Positions 1 through 11,294 of a DNA stretch of 64,000 bases are shown here, in pieces. This DNA is from Branchiostoma floridae (taxonomy: Eukaryota > Chordata > Leptocardii > Amphioxiformes > Branchiostomatidae), in NCBI RefSeq assembly GCF_000003815.2, contig NC_049993.1, forward strand, positions 5,112,511 to 5,176,510. Direction: 5' to 3'. Each line of letters begins with the position of its first letter. Within the stretch, counting starts at the first letter, position 1. A program made the translations under genes and the position numbers. The notes below the pieces were generated by a model. That model did not search any database and was not told where the DNA came from. It saw only the letters and a program-made list of their open reading frames with translations.

Positions 1-214
1 CAAACAAAAAATTTACGGTTGTTCAATATAACAACGTGCAGCTAAAAAAAACTGCGATCTTAACGGGTAGAATTTCACCAAGATTTTACAATCCACCGCG
101 CGCCGCGGGTGTCCTGTCAGATTTCCGGGCGGTGTGTCTAAAGAGGTGCCGATAGCGGCGTCCCGATAACGGGGAATTTACCGCTAACGCGAAAAGCGTA
201 ATGTAAAGTGGGCC
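1..214. mobile_element. right part of a Harbinger-like element cut by the window edge
   Basis: The stretch ends in GTGGGCC followed by TTA, the same ending (GGGCC then TTA or TAA) as the two complete elements at 7255 and 57624. It also has their GC-rich interior style (CCGCGGGTGTCC, CCCGATAACGGGG). The left end lies outside the window, so neither the terminal inverted repeat nor the target duplication can be verified. It may be a distant subfamily or an unrelated GC-rich repeat. Confidence 0.35.
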
Positions 215-440
215 TTATAAGTAAGGCCATTTCTGTTTAATGCCAGGTGGTTTGGGTATGCAATGTGAGATATGTTTATATCCACCTTTCATGTGTTTGA
301 TTCACAATCTAAGGGGATAAGTCTATCCGCTGACCTGGGCATTTTCTTCTTATAGTGATGACTGATGAGAAAATAAAAGACACGTGTCATCTCCTGGCCG
401 TATCTGCGTTAGCCTTAGGTATGTGAGTCAGTATACAAAC

Positions 441-804
441 CAGGGCTCTAGCCAGCGTCCGTTTTTCCGTCAATTGACGGAAATTTGATGCGTCTGACGG
501 AAAAATTTTAAAACCAATCCGTCAACCTTGAAGGACAAAAATCCTTGGTGGAAGCCACGGGCGGCTTGGGGACGCCGTCCACGGCGGTGAAAGCCACACA
601 CTGTTTGTTTTGCTATTACTATGACTGTTGCCAATGTGTGTCGGCGCTCTTTTGAATACGATAATCTCATTAAAACCGGTTTTTCAAGGTCTCAATGGCA
701 ACATTTACTACTTTGTAGTGTCATAGGGAAAATTAATTTTCGCGGTTTTCACGACGATTGGAATTGGCTGACGGAAAAAAAAATTCGAGCTGGCTAAAGC
801 CCTG
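441..804. mobile_element. hAT-like non-autonomous element, copy 1
   Basis: It begins CAGGGCTCTAGCCAGC and ends with the near-exact inverted partner GCTGGCTAAAGCCCTG. It is flanked by a perfect 8-bp direct repeat, ATACAAAC, at 433-440 and 805-812. CAGGG termini with an 8-bp target duplication are typical of the hAT superfamily. The arms contain repeated TGACGGA or TCCGTCA heptamers in both orientations. There is no transposase reading frame, so it is a MITE. A second copy lies at 45268-45626. Confidence 0.88.
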
Positions 805-812
805 ATACAAAC

Positions 813-3181
813 ATAGATGGATTTGAGGGTGTGGACATATACACATATCCTAGAAATGTCAAAGTTCAAGGTTGGAAGGGAAAATTCATGAGCAAGTCCA
901 TAGCTGTCTGACAGGCAGTGTAAACAAAAACTGTCACAGGACACATCAAGTTGGCCCTCTGATTTAGACCGTGTTGATTGACTGTTGTAAATGTCCAAGA
1001 GGTTAGAATACAGATGTTAAAAATGTCAGCACAATATGATATATGGTCGGTCATGAGGCATGGTCAATCGGTCACTCCCCAATGGTCAGTCTGTAAACGC
1101 CTTGACATTCACAAACATGATGCAAGATTTAAGGCTTTAGTCAATAGTAGGTAAAACTGTTAGAAACTGCTGAATTTACAGCCCACTTGTGTTGATATAA
1201 ACAGAGTTTAGGTTGACTGTATACAGCTGTCACATTTGCTAATAAGTAGAAACCCTGGTATAATTGTTATATGAAATGTAATCATTAATTTGTTTCTTGT
1301 CAATGAACTTTCCAAATTATGTACAAAAAATTCTTTGAAAAATTAATGTTTTTTGTCACATGATGATTGAGTATCAAAGCTGTTGAGAGTTCTTGTTTTG
1401 CTCATTTCGTTCCCAAATGAAAAGAAAATGACCACCCAGAAATGAACCTAGTGTTTTGAAGTCACACAGAGTTGCTATTATTTCATGTCAAAAAATCTGA
1501 GACCTAAATATGACAGGAGCCCTAAAAGCTTCCCTCTCCCATTACATAAACACTTTCAGCTTGTAAGTGGCGATAGATCGGTATGTTTACAAAGTGTGTG
1601 TTAGAAATGCCTGCTGCTGCCCCATTCAAACAAGAGTAGAAAAACACCTGTCTCTATATGTGGGCTTTCTCAACTGTTAGATATGTCAAGTTTTTAGTGA
1701 TAAACTGAGGTATTTGAACTGCAAGAAGGGTTGAAAGTGGTCTTGAAGTATTTAGATCTTAAGGCACATGCCAATGTTTATATCTGTCACAAGAAAAACA
1801 AGCAGGCTGAAAACTTGTGTAAGAGAACATTGGAAGGTTAGACGGAGGTCATGGCTTCATAATCAAGTCCTTGAAATACTCGCTTAGGGCAGCTATTTGT
1901 CAATATTAGGTCTGACTTATCTGAGTAATTTCAAACGGCCAAGGTCAACTAATACACTGTTGCTATGCTGCGAGTTCAGTGGTTTAGCTTTATGGGGGTA
2001 GTGACTTGGAAGCATGTTTGCATATGCGTGTTGAAAATAAGCAAACACGGCATTGCCCAGAGCAGACAGTTTGTGATGACAACTGTGTCTGGGGACAAGT
2101 GGGGTGCGGCTGGTTTATTTTGGCACCAAAAAAAGTGTTAAAACAGGCATGTTGTAAATGGTTAACTTTGGGATAAGACTGTTTTCAAGGCTCTGTGTTT
2201 GCTTGTGTTACTGTGTTAGTGAATGCATCGAGAGGAACATACATAGTTTCTACCTTTTCATTCTTTCATTCATTCATACGTTTGTATCCATTCCTTTGGG
2301 AAAGGGTATGTTTTCAGTCAAGAAGGGCTATAGTCTGGGTTCCAGCTGTAAACATTTTCATGTTGGAAGACATAAGGTCCCTTATAAATGATTTATCTAT
2401 GATTAAAAGATACTATTCAATAGTTCTTTCATTTCACAGATCTTAATCATTCATTCCTCATGCCTGAAGAAAAAAAGTTGACAATCTAGTCCGAAAAAAC
2501 AGGTCAACAGGAAAACAAGATTTGTTTGTTCAACCCCAAAATAGCATCTGATTCACAGAATGACAACCGCCTGACAAAGTGTGTACCACTTGCATTTCCA
2601 CTGTACCATGTCTCACAGGAAAGAGCACAATTGACATATGAACCATATTTAGACTATAGTGCCATTGCTGTGAGGAATATAACCCATTTTGTCACCACAT
2701 GCAGCTATCAAGTTAAACAGGTGTTGTCATCAGACCATGGCACACCTGTGCTCTGCTCCATGGGTATGCAACAAGTTTCATTCAGGTGTTGTAGACCACA
2801 AAAAGAGAGACGGAAAGAAGTTCAATGTGTGAGAGATGGTGAGAGTCAATTCTGTTCTGGCCACTTTCCAAGAAATACTGAGTCTTGTTGTTTATCCCAG
2901 CACTATATATGAAAGTACAACTTAATAGAAGCAATGTTTCTATAACTTTGAAATCTTTTTTGCTTCCTGATTGCCTTAGGCCTCGTGCATTGTGTTTTTT
3001 TTATCCGGCCACCCTCAGAAAGTTGTCTGTCAACAACAGAACAGGTGCAAACATGGTATGGCAAGAATTCTTCCCTGGCAGTTGATTACAGTACCTTTTA
3101 TCAGGATGCACTCAATGGGAAATAAGGTTTTGAAGAAGGCACATGTGTGCAGCACGTGGCAGAAAATTTTAATGTACCGCA
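813..3181. other. no gene seen
   Basis: This is AT-rich sequence. The longest frame is 128 codons (2526-2912, +), with no recognisable domain and no flanking splice pattern. I see no repeat or RNA gene I can support. Confidence 0.5.
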
Positions 3182-3389
3182 TACAGTCAAACTTGGTCTA
3201 ACGACCACTTACACAAGACGACCATCTCCTCAAGCCGACCGCTTTTTGACAGTTTCGAAATTTTCTCACATAGACACAAGCATTAAGCAAACTTGGCAAA
3301 GGCGACCACTTGTGTATCGCGAGCAGCGACCACCCTTTTCCGGATTCTCCCGGTCCCCCGAGTGGTCTTCTTAGACAAGTTTGTCTGTA
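3182..3389. mobile_element. Tc1/mariner-like MITE
   Basis: It starts TACAGTCAAACTTGGTCTAA and ends in the inverted partner of TACAGACAAACTTGTCTAA. The flanking dinucleotide is TA on both sides, as expected for Tc1/mariner elements. The 208-bp body has several copies of CGACCAC and no coding capacity. A degenerate relative starting TACAGTCAAACCT appears at 58496. Confidence 0.7.
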
Positions 3390-4366
3390 CACTCTTAGAA
3401 TTTTATTCCATACTGTTTAAAAGTCTGCGTTTCAGACTGCGCATTAGGTTAGCATGATAGGCAGGCACACATAGGCATGCTGTCATGAAGGGTAGACTTA
3501 TCAATTGGAAGTGAAGTCATTCATAACCAAGTCCATTAAGCCTGTCTGGGATCAGAAGATCTTCCACCTGTTCTGTTTCTACTGGAAACTTCGGGATGAT
3601 ACCAAAATGTATGGTATTGGCTGCTTGAAATATCCACATCTACGGTATTACATGATCATATACATGTGCTGGATCCAGTGTTGTTTGATTGACTCTTTTC
3701 TACAAGTTTGCCCATTTAGCATTCAGCAGGTATAAAATTGTTTAACCAACACCTGTTGCATTTTACTTAGTGTTAGATCTAGAAACTTACATGAAAGTGA
3801 CAACAGATGTTATCATGTTTTCTCTTTGTTTCTAGGTTGACTATATTGTCCCCCAGATTGGCTTTTTTTGTGGGGTAGACATTTGGTAATCAGATTTCAA
3901 AGACCTGACTTATAGATCCGCCTCATTTTTTGCAACAGCCTGTCCTGGTAAGGCAATGATAGGGTAAACATCGTGATGCTCTCTGAAAGCTCTGCTGTGT
4001 TTGTGGAAAGAGATAGCACATGATAACTACTGTCTACAGTCACCTGATGGTCCCAAAATAACCACTCCATTGTGCCTACAGGTCTAGGAAGGATAGCAGG
4101 AAGAAAGGCGCCCCTGTTGTATGATGGATTGCACTAGTGATAATTTTGTTTGCCAAACTTCCCTGCGATGTAGTAAGAGTTACGGTCGGTCAGTTTTGGA
4201 CTGGCAGGGAGACAAGAAAGACAGTCAGTGAAAACTGACAGTCGATTCTCTTCTCCTTCCAAAATCCTTCTTTTCCGATTCTGGCTATAATTCAAAATAT
4301 GGCCCACATGATAGATTGATAAACACACAGTTTTTCTTTTTCTATTGTCTATTTCGTGTACCCTAA
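3390..4366. other. no gene seen
   Basis: Ordinary AT-rich sequence. No supported exon, RNA or repeat. Confidence 0.45.
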
Positions 4367-4733
4367 GGCCACACCAATTTAATTTCTTGGTTCACGGATT
4401 CGCTCGCTCCTATTTTTTGGAAAAAAAATAAAAAAATGAAAATTACCGCTCAGCAAGTTTTCACCATTAATGAAACCATTCACTAACTTTCTGGTGTAGT
4501 AAATTGGCCTTTATATTATAAGCTCCTTAAAGTGTGGGTACAGGTGCTGTTACTGTACAATGATAGTGTTTTTGTACTTTTTTTAAGCTGAAAACTTTTT
4601 TCTTTATATTTTGGATTAGTCGTTACCTTTATTCCAACCATTTTACAATTTTTATTTTTATTTTTATTTCGCCCTCTCGCTTCATATTTTTTATGAAAAA
4701 ATCCGTGAACCAAGAAATTAAATTGGTGTGGCC
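4367..4733. mobile_element. Harbinger-like MITE
   Basis: It has near-perfect terminal inverted repeats of more than 30 bp, beginning GGCCACACCAATTTAATTTC and ending GAAATTAAATTGGTGTGGCC. The flanks are TAA at 4364-4366 and TAA at 4734-4736. A 3-bp TAA/TTA target with GGC-type ends fits PIF/Harbinger. The 367-bp body is AT-rich and non-coding. It is a different family from the 7255 and 54804 elements, although the target choice is the same. Confidence 0.85.
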
Positions 4734-4736
4734 TAA

Positions 4737-7251
4737 AACACAACTTGTAGATAATGGTAGAACAATATACCTGCAAAGGTGTTAACTTTGCAGTCAAGTT
4801 TCAAATTCAGATATGTAGCATCTAACATTATCATAAAAACTTAGATTTTGAAGTACTTCAAAAGATTTGGGAATGAGGGAGCCACATGTCAAAATACAAA
4901 GGAGCAGTTCTAGCCTGACATGGCCGAATGGCTTTATGATCATAGGTGTTAAATTGTAGGAGGAGACCTGTAACCACATGGCCCATTAAACACATTGTTG
5001 TTTAGGAAGTTGTCAAATTAATGCGTTGGTGTCATTTCCACCAGCTGCAGTTATATGTGTATCCAGGGGGGAGTGTAAAGTAAATCTTGATGTGTATTGG
5101 AAACTTGACTAAATGTGTATTAATTTATAGGTTTGATGAAGGAGCCTTCCTGAGTTGTTCATCGTAAAGGGCAGTATACTGGTAGTGAACCCCTTTTCTT
5201 CAAATCTGAATTAGGATTTGCTCGGGTTTTCTCATTATGTAGATTCGTAACTATTAGCTCCCCTCTGTAAAACCTTGACCCAACACTGCTGTAACTGTTA
5301 AAAAGCTGATTTGGTCGACCAACAGGAACAAACAGACCCAGCAAACTCGGACCTCTCAGCTACTTGTTATTTTGGGAATGTGGAATCAGTTTGCTCGATG
5401 CAAAGTTGTACATACCAAAAGCATTAATCAGGAAACCTGAAGACAACCATAGGAAGGGTAGGATGTGGTGAGAGCAATTATGCTAGTGTTATTGATATGA
5501 AAATACAATATGTCCAAAGAGAAATGCTTTTACCATAAAACACACTTAGAGCATTCATGCATTTCTAGTTCTATTGACATTTTATAGATACACATATGTC
5601 AAGGTAGACAGCATGGGTGCCAGCCTTCGTAGTAAGCACTAGCCCAAGCAAAAAGAGAGAGCAGTTACTACAGATGATGGCACCTAGTACCATGCTAGTA
5701 GACACCATTCACCAAGGACTTCTCTAACAAATTCTATTGTTTCCTCCTGCCTCTGCTGAGGCAAAAAACAAACACAGAAGGATAACTTCAACTTCAAGAC
5801 ATATGTGACAGCTCAAACTGTCCAACACTGACTAAGAAGGAAACACCCTTGTTCTAAGCCTAAGGTGGCAGAGGCTTAGTGTAAAGGGCAAGAATCCAGT
5901 GTTGTGATTATTGTGCTTTGGCGAGTTACCAACTCCCCTTAGTATGGATCAATGTTGTTTGTAGGGAAGCACTCAGGGCGGATGTATTGTATAGAAGGTC
6001 TCAAGACTTCACTTTTAGGAATAGGTGAGCAACACGGCAAGACCTGCAGGAGAATTTGAGGAATTTGATGTCTCGAACTTAATATGCAAAAAAGTGCAGG
6101 AATACAAGACTTTATTGAAGATCCATTAAAAGATTTTGTGGATTTTTTTTGTTTGCTGGTAGTACGTTGATACAGAACAAAATTACTAGCGATTTAATAT
6201 TTTTGTAAACAACTGCTAGAATTTAGATTTTTTTCAAGTTCAAGTTGAAGAAAAAAAGTATCTGCCCCCACCCCAGTGAAAACTAACCTATTCAACTGCT
6301 ACAAAATAATGTTTTGCTGGCAAATTCTTTGTAACAGATATGTCCTTCACTTTGTATAGTGTCCAGTTGTTTCTTTCCTAGGGGCAAACTGCTCTGGAAA
6401 CTGGAATTCCCAATTCCAATTTATAATGCTTGGCAACCATCCAAGTCATTTCAGGGAGAGGAGGACCTCATGGTAGGGCCAGCCTGCTGTTGCCATGGGA
6501 ATCATCCATCACATATTATGGGATATTTTCTGATCACCACAGACAGAGTGGAGCCTTCATTAATAGATGAGTCATTAGTTTGGGCAGAGATTATTATTAG
6601 ACCATGTATCTTGGCTTATTAGACCATTCATATGGGAGACATATACCTACATGAAGGTGCATTTGTACACCTACATGAGTGCTATGCCTTCTCAACAGCA
6701 TTACAACGTCAGACTACATTTCGTCTAAGAAGAGTATTTGAGTCGGAATTCCGTTATGGCAGTTTCTAATGGTAGGACAATTAGTCCAAACAATATTACT
6801 GACCCAGGTGAACTCCCAGCCCCGCCCCTGACCTCCAAAATGCCCCCACTTCCTTCTGAGGAAGAATGTGAAGTAGTCAGAGTGGGCAGAGCCAGCGTCA
6901 CAATGTAGGTGTGGACGGATGTGGCTCTGGCCACAAATGACAGCACAAAAAGCTGGGCATCCGGGCGTTACGGACATGTATCATCACCCACTTGTCCCTG
7001 TTCACATCGGGATTCTTTTCCTATTGTGCTTGTGACAGTCATTATCTCTGTGAATAAACATAAACACTTGAAAACAAAGTGTTGTTACAAAGAAATTGTC
7101 TAGGGCTTTTCTTGCCTATGAAAGCTGCATTCCACTCATTGTCATTTCAGTGTCAGTCGTATTCTTAGGACACCGGTAGTCATAAATTGACAATTAAGAA
7201 GATTTCTTTTGAAGAAAGCAATTGAAAAGGCTGTAATAGAGAAATATGAAC
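4737..7251. other. no gene seen
   Basis: No supported exon or RNA gene. Short open frames here (for example 6359-6622, +) have no domain and no splice context. Confidence 0.45.
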
Positions 7252-7254
7252 TTA

Positions 7255-7622
7255 GGCACGATCTACACACAGTTTTTCCCGATATCGGCGAGCCTACAAC
7301 CATTCGCCGACAGCTTTTTTTCATCGTCTAGATGGAACTGCTATATCGCCATTACGATATCGGGAAAATTTCTCCCGAAAGGTCCGGACCATTCGTACGA
7401 AAGCTTAGCAGGGTCCCCGATAGCTTAGCAGGGGTCCCCGACAGCTTCCGCGCGCGTGTAGATGTGTCCCGACTTCGGGAAGGCTCATTAGCATACAACG
7501 CGGGCTCATTAGGCTATATAGCTGTTTATGACTGCAAGCGCCACGGGTGTCCCGCGGCCAGCGTTCCAGATCCCTCCCGACACATCCACCGATATCGGTA
7601 AAAACTGTGTATAGATTGGGCC
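7255..7622. mobile_element. Harbinger-like MITE, copy 1 of the GATATCGG family
   Basis: The left end is GGCACGATCTACACACAG and the right end is the inverse of GGCCCAATCTATACACAG. A TTA target duplication lies at 7252-7254 and 7623-7625. The inverted repeat continues through CGATATCGG. The copy at 57624-57981 is close in sequence throughout. Compared with that copy, this one has an extra internal duplication of about 21 bp (AGCTTAGCAGGGGTCCCCGA repeated near 7404-7441). It has no transposase frame. Confidence 0.88.
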
Positions 7623-7826
7623 TTAGGAGGGAGACTATAGTGGTAGCAAATGATCAAAGAAAGAAGATCATCTAGGACGTTGCCTACTTCTGGTAAGAAC
7701 TGATAAATAAACAAGGAACTATGTAACCATTATGATAGTGTCTGTCAGTTGTCAAACTTGGGAGTCTATCACCAGTTCAATGACAGAGGTATGAAAATAG
7801 AAATCTAGGTTTGGAATCATAACCAC

Positions 7827-7922
7827 CTTGTCCCCTAGCCGCGGGCGACTGTAGGTCTATCGCTATGGTTGAGAGCATAGCGATAGATAGACCTACAGTC
7901 GCCCGCGGCTACTTGTCCCCTA
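7827..7922. repeat. hairpin of about 74 bp flanked by an 11-bp direct repeat
   Basis: The arms at 7838-7868 and 7876-7911 are complementary over about 30 bp. The only interruption is an extra ATAG in the right arm, and the loop is about 7 nt (GTTGAGA). CTTGTCCCCTA flanks the hairpin on both sides, at 7827-7837 and 7912-7922. A target duplication around a nearly loop-free foldback points to a very small inserted element. No coding. Confidence 0.75.
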
Positions 7923-10788
7923 CTTTTCTTGGATTGGAACAGCCCTCTGATACTGGTTAAGCTCCTTGGTAAGATTATGGTCAAAAGGGAAAGTTCAGAA
8001 GAAATATGTGAAGAGGGTTCTTTGCATGATTTTGACCCAGTCTCAGCTGTCATTGCTCACTTTATAACCCAAACAAATGTGTGTTAAACAGGAAGGGTGC
8101 ACTGCTTGCAAACATGTTTAGTACCACTTGACTGCATCTCACCTCAGTTCAAGGATAACAGTGCTTGAAATAGACTGCCCTGGCCTGATTGTGTGTTTCG
8201 TTGTTTTGTATTTTCGATGATGGGTTTTCTCAAGGACTGGTTATGTTGTATGGCCCGAGGGATAATTTTCGCCTGGTTGACTCTTGTACAATATACGTAC
8301 ATCGTAGATGTTATGTATGCTGTTCACGTCACACCACCAGACCACCCAACATAAGGTCAGGACAGTTCACAAACAGAGTTGTAAATGCAGGGATTTCATA
8401 TGACATGTTTGCTTCAAGAGAAGAAGACTCAGGTCAAGTCCAAGTAAGTTTGTGACAAATGCATGTCTTATCTGGGGTACGAAAGTGCTTATGTCTAAGA
8501 TGTTGGGCAGATGTATTACAAACTGCCATAGGATAACCATTGCTGTTTCGTTTCTGATTTATTGTATCCATTTTACTGAATTTGCTCAACACTTTTAACA
8601 GTCTTCTTTTGAGTAACTGGCTTTCAAAGATAAAACAAGATTATTTCTTTGCACACTACTGAAATGTGCTTATACTATAACAGATAGGATTCTCTCCTGA
8701 CCACCACCATGGCTCAGTTGGTACATGCCAGTTTAGACAACCCCTAGGGGTCACCACGAGTTGGTAGAGGTTGGAATGTGGTCTATGTAACTATGTTTAC
8801 TTGTGCGACCCTTCGCTCAGATGCGGAATTCCGCATAGCCTGGACAGTGGTATTTGCATGGAAAGCATTTCGATGAATGGACTGTGTTGTTTCTTGTGTT
8901 TTACTTTGTTTTTGAATTTGTCCTTGAAACCTTTGCTTTGCTTGTTTAGCCCAAGCCAACAGTTTCAAACTCACTGGGTTCCAATTATAGCTGAGGCCTG
9001 CTGATATAGCATAGGCCTATATTGCTAGATTCACAGTGCTTCAAGGGCATTGGTAATGTTTCATTAGCCTACAGATTACAGATAGCACTTTTCAATTGTC
9101 CCCTACCTGAAATCCCGAAAAATTGCATTTATAGTTTAATAAGATACATTTCCTAACCGTTTGAATCACATGTCACGTGTTCAGGAAATTAGTCTGTGAC
9201 AAAGGTATAGCTGAACGTGTCTCTTTGGCTACACTGATGGTGTAAATGTATACTTTCATCTAGAGTTTCCTTTGGGTGATTAATAAGAGGTAAAGGTTAT
9301 GTTTTTCTTTCATCCTACACATTCCTTCTAAATCTATCTTTACAGCTGTGGATCGAATGTTTTTCCTTCATGAATTTCTACCCAAGCATATTTTACCTAT
9401 GTAATTGGCACAAGTTATTGTCAATGTGTCTTTTACTTGCCATTGATTATCTCTTGTGCGCAATGATTTTAGGCAAAAACGTTTCTATTTGATACTTCTT
9501 GAAACCATATGGAATTAATGCATAATTTGTGAGGAGGGAGGACGGAGAAATCAGGTCAATATTTTGACATGACAAAATAAACAGAACTGTTTTCTTCTGA
9601 AAATTCCCTGGATGCTCCATGTCAATCAAATTTCTCAATAATATTGTTTTTCTGTCAGTATCCCTGGTTCTTCTTTTTATCATAAAAATCCTTAAATCAG
9701 AACGAACAACTTGAAAGTTCATCCGTGTTGTTTGGCGTCATTTTGGATCAAACTTGAACTACAATTTCGAACATTGACATTGGACTTATCCAACTTTACT
9801 ACTGTTCAGCTCCAGTCTTTGTCAAGGAGTGAGCAACCATTAAGCAGTTGGATTGCATTTGATCCAATGGGAGAAAATTTCTATATCTGATCACTGAGTG
9901 ACCTGGTTTGAAAAAGGATGGAGACACACAGTCACACAGTCAGCATCTTTTACAAGGAAAATCTCCTGATAGATTGAAACCCTAGAAACCTGTAAAGTCT
10001 AGTATTTCAGTGGGCGGACTACCCCCTCCCCAGTTGCTTAGATATAAAGATAAACTATTGGATCATTTGGCATACCTTGATGAATCAATTAGAGTTTAGT
10101 CCCCAGAGCCAAGAGGGCCCCTCCCTAATGTAATCTGACCATCCTGGGGGAGTGAAAATCACCAATACCTGCTAAAAGTTTCCAAACTAATTTCTGCAAA
10201 TCTATTTGTTCAGTCTTTCCCCTACACACATTGGGCTTGACACAGGATCAGTGGTCAAAGCTCGGTTTTCCACAGTGTGTGCAGGTCCTGTTTTCTTTGT
10301 GTTCTCAATGTGTGGACATTTGTGTGGAAGGTGGCTGCCCTTGTTTGTTTTCTAATTAGCATGAATTAGCAGATGAGGTGTGAAAAACATTAATCTAATT
10401 TGTCACTTTTTGTGAGTTGATGTGTCCAGATTTCAGAGAGGACTTCTTTGAGGTAATAATCTGACCAAAAGGTAGATGGAAGTGATGCTGATTGTTTCAA
10501 AAGCAGAATTTGTGCTCTAGTCTATCTGGTAGTATAGTATGAACGCTCTTTATTTTAGAAACTTAACGTTAAGATGTACGTTATAAGTTACCCCCCCCCC
10601 CCCTGCTTTATGGATGATGTGATGTATACAATATACAGGAAACCATTAAGAACAATTACTACACCCATCAATCTCTATGTAGACTCACTTTCGTCATAGC
10701 TTTTCCCAAGCGACTTCTAAAATGATTGGTATGTGATACCTAAAGCTTTTTAAGAGGCATGTAACAAATTTACAGAGGTGTGCCTGTA
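7923..10788. other. no gene seen; short poly-C run
   Basis: AT-rich sequence with a homopolymer C tract near 10592. Open frames are short and without domains. Confidence 0.45.
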
Positions 10789-11294
10789 ACTTTCCTTTAA
10801 ATGTGTTATTCTTGTGTTGATCTTGTTAAAAGCTGCTCGGAGAGGAAGTTGACTTGAGAAAGAATGAGTAGACAGATGTGAGAAGGGAAGTACGCTGCTT
10901 CTTGGAAAAACAGGAAAGACTGTGGATTTGCTTTCACCAAAATTTATTTAGCATTGGAAAATATCTTTCACATCTGAAGAACAGTAAGACCATGTTTCAA
11001 GTTTTTTTTTTAAGAAAGGTATTCTCCTGCTACGCATTTGACAAAAATTGTAGACACACTTTCCTTTAAATGTGTTATTCTTGTGTTGATCTTGTTAAAA
11101 TCAATCTACACTGTATACCGCCCATTCTTCAGACAGATGTGAGAAGGGAAGTACGTTGTTTCTTGGGAAAACAGGAAAGTGTATTCATCACTATAAGATT
11201 TCTTTCACATCTGAAGAACAGTAACTTGAGTAAGACCATCTTTCAAGTTTTTTTAAAGAAAGGTTTTCTCCTGCTACACATCAGACAAAAATTG
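10789..11294. repeat. imperfect tandem duplication, two units
   Basis: Units at 10789-11050 and 11058-11294 share ACTTTCCTTTAAATGTG, TGTTGATCTTGTTAAAA, CAGATGTGAGAAGGGAAG and CACATCTGAAGAACAGTAA in the same order. Small indels and one replaced middle segment separate them. This is a local duplication; no inverted ends were seen. Confidence 0.8.

Noticed and set aside
2526-2912. 128-codon plus-strand frame
   Set aside because: It has no domain, no splice context and a composition like random AT-rich translation; many frames of this size are expected in 64 kb.
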